Assembly: GCF_008757455.1 (NCBI RefSeq)
Contig: NZ_VCMV01000042.1
Span: forward strand, 1 to 51,677
From: Microvirga brassicacearum
GTDB lineage: Bacteria > Pseudomonadota > Alphaproteobacteria > Rhizobiales > Beijerinckiaceae
Length of the DNA stretch: 51,677 nucleotides
Direction of reading: 5' to 3'
The notes under the pieces were generated by a model. It had not been told where the DNA came from, ran no database searches, and saw only the letters and a program-made list of their open reading frames with translations. Below, one piece after another: positions 51,465 to 51,677 of this stretch. The position numbers and the translations under genes were made by a program. Position 1 is the stretch's first letter. Each line of letters begins with the position of its first letter.

Positions 51465-51541
51465 GTGGACGGCCCCCGCTTGTCAGGATGGTAGCAGACT
51501 TTTGACCAAATCGCTTGCTATCAGATGTCCGGCCTGTTTGC
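51004..51541 (-). repeat. Direct repeat copy 2 (SRAP remnant plus 5' flank)
   Basis: Same orientation and sequence as 26779-27516, shorter because of the internal deletion. The flank 51465-51541 is near identical to 27442-27516. Confidence 0.75.
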
Positions 51542-51677
51542 GCGAGCAGAGCTCGCTGGCCCAGATGGTGTTCGCTACGCCCGCTCCAAGCACATTCCGG
51601 AAGTTGATCGAACTTCTGCCAAAGACTGGTAAGCGGACCTTCGGAGGACGCGCGGTGCTACCGTGTATGACCCTCTC
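51542..51677. other. Right edge of the window
   Basis: No gene or element that I can support in the last 136 bases. Confidence 0.5.

Noticed and set aside
1..51677. CRISPR array or intact prophage
   Set aside because: No regularly spaced direct repeats, cas genes or phage structural genes are visible on either strand.

Overview
The window looks like chromosomal DNA of a high-GC alphaproteobacterium, most likely Hyphomicrobiales (Rhizobiales) and perhaps Methylobacteriaceae-like. Evidence: an Omp25/RopB-type porin, HWE-family histidine kinases, an EcfG (ECF15) sigma factor with matching GGAAC-N16/17-CGTT promoters, a PhnA-like stress membrane protein, and an rlmB / tRNA-Tyr / tRNA-Gly block. 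The genus call is an inference.

Region 1 (1 to 16.7 kb) reads as ordinary chromosome. It holds a minus-strand NAD kinase / MaoC / CitE-like lyase run, cutA, a Tat-exported metallo-beta-lactamase-fold hydrolase, a TrmH-type methyltransferase, a Tat-exported amidohydrolase, a small lipoprotein, an outer-membrane beta-barrel, a large PAS-PAS-HWE-receiver hybrid kinase, several small exported or membrane proteins, a DUF1810 protein, a GFA/CENP-V protein, tRNA-Thr, an MHS-family transporter, rlmB, tRNA-Tyr and tRNA-Gly.

Region 2 (16.7 to 27.5 kb) starts with an integrase remnant directly after tRNA-Gly and is accessory in character. It has two hydrolases, a receiver protein, a DUF3606 protein, a frameshifted 2OG-Fe(II) oxygenase, and a general-stress-response (GSR) block: an EcfG sigma factor carrying an apparent NepR-like N-terminus, a co-transcribed membrane-anchored protein, a PhnA-like membrane protein and a second HWE kinase. 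An IS5 scrap and a decayed SRAP gene close it.

Region 3 (27.5 to 38.3 kb) is a catabolic cluster: a LysR regulator divergent from an NMT1-type ABC transporter (binding protein, permease, ATPase), a DAO-family oxidase, RidA, a 2-oxoadipate dioxygenase/decarboxylase (HglS family) and a YdiJ-like D-2-hydroxyglutarate dehydrogenase. Together these would import an amine or amino acid, oxidise it to an imine, release the 2-oxoacid (best guess 2-oxoadipate), convert that to D-2-hydroxyglutarate and then to 2-oxoglutarate.

Region 4 (38.3 to 51.7 kb) mixes defence and stress genes: an Mrr-type nuclease with a Cys-rich N-terminus, a tRNA-Thr-like scrap, and a CBASS-like operon (exported protein, CD-NTase, SLATT two-TM effector). 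These are followed by a broken zinc-ribbon gene, a broken SGNH hydrolase, a quinone-reductase-type enzyme, csbD and a divergent small gene sharing back-to-back EcfG-type promoters, a DUF6130 protein, an ATP-dependent DNA ligase, a broken SMI1/KNR4 gene and an L,D-transpeptidase. A second decayed SRAP copy lies near the right end. The two SRAP copies are direct repeats bracketing about 24 kb.

Several genes are broken by single-base length changes, mostly in short homopolymers. This may be real decay or residual sequencing error, and it should be kept in mind for every pseudogene call here.
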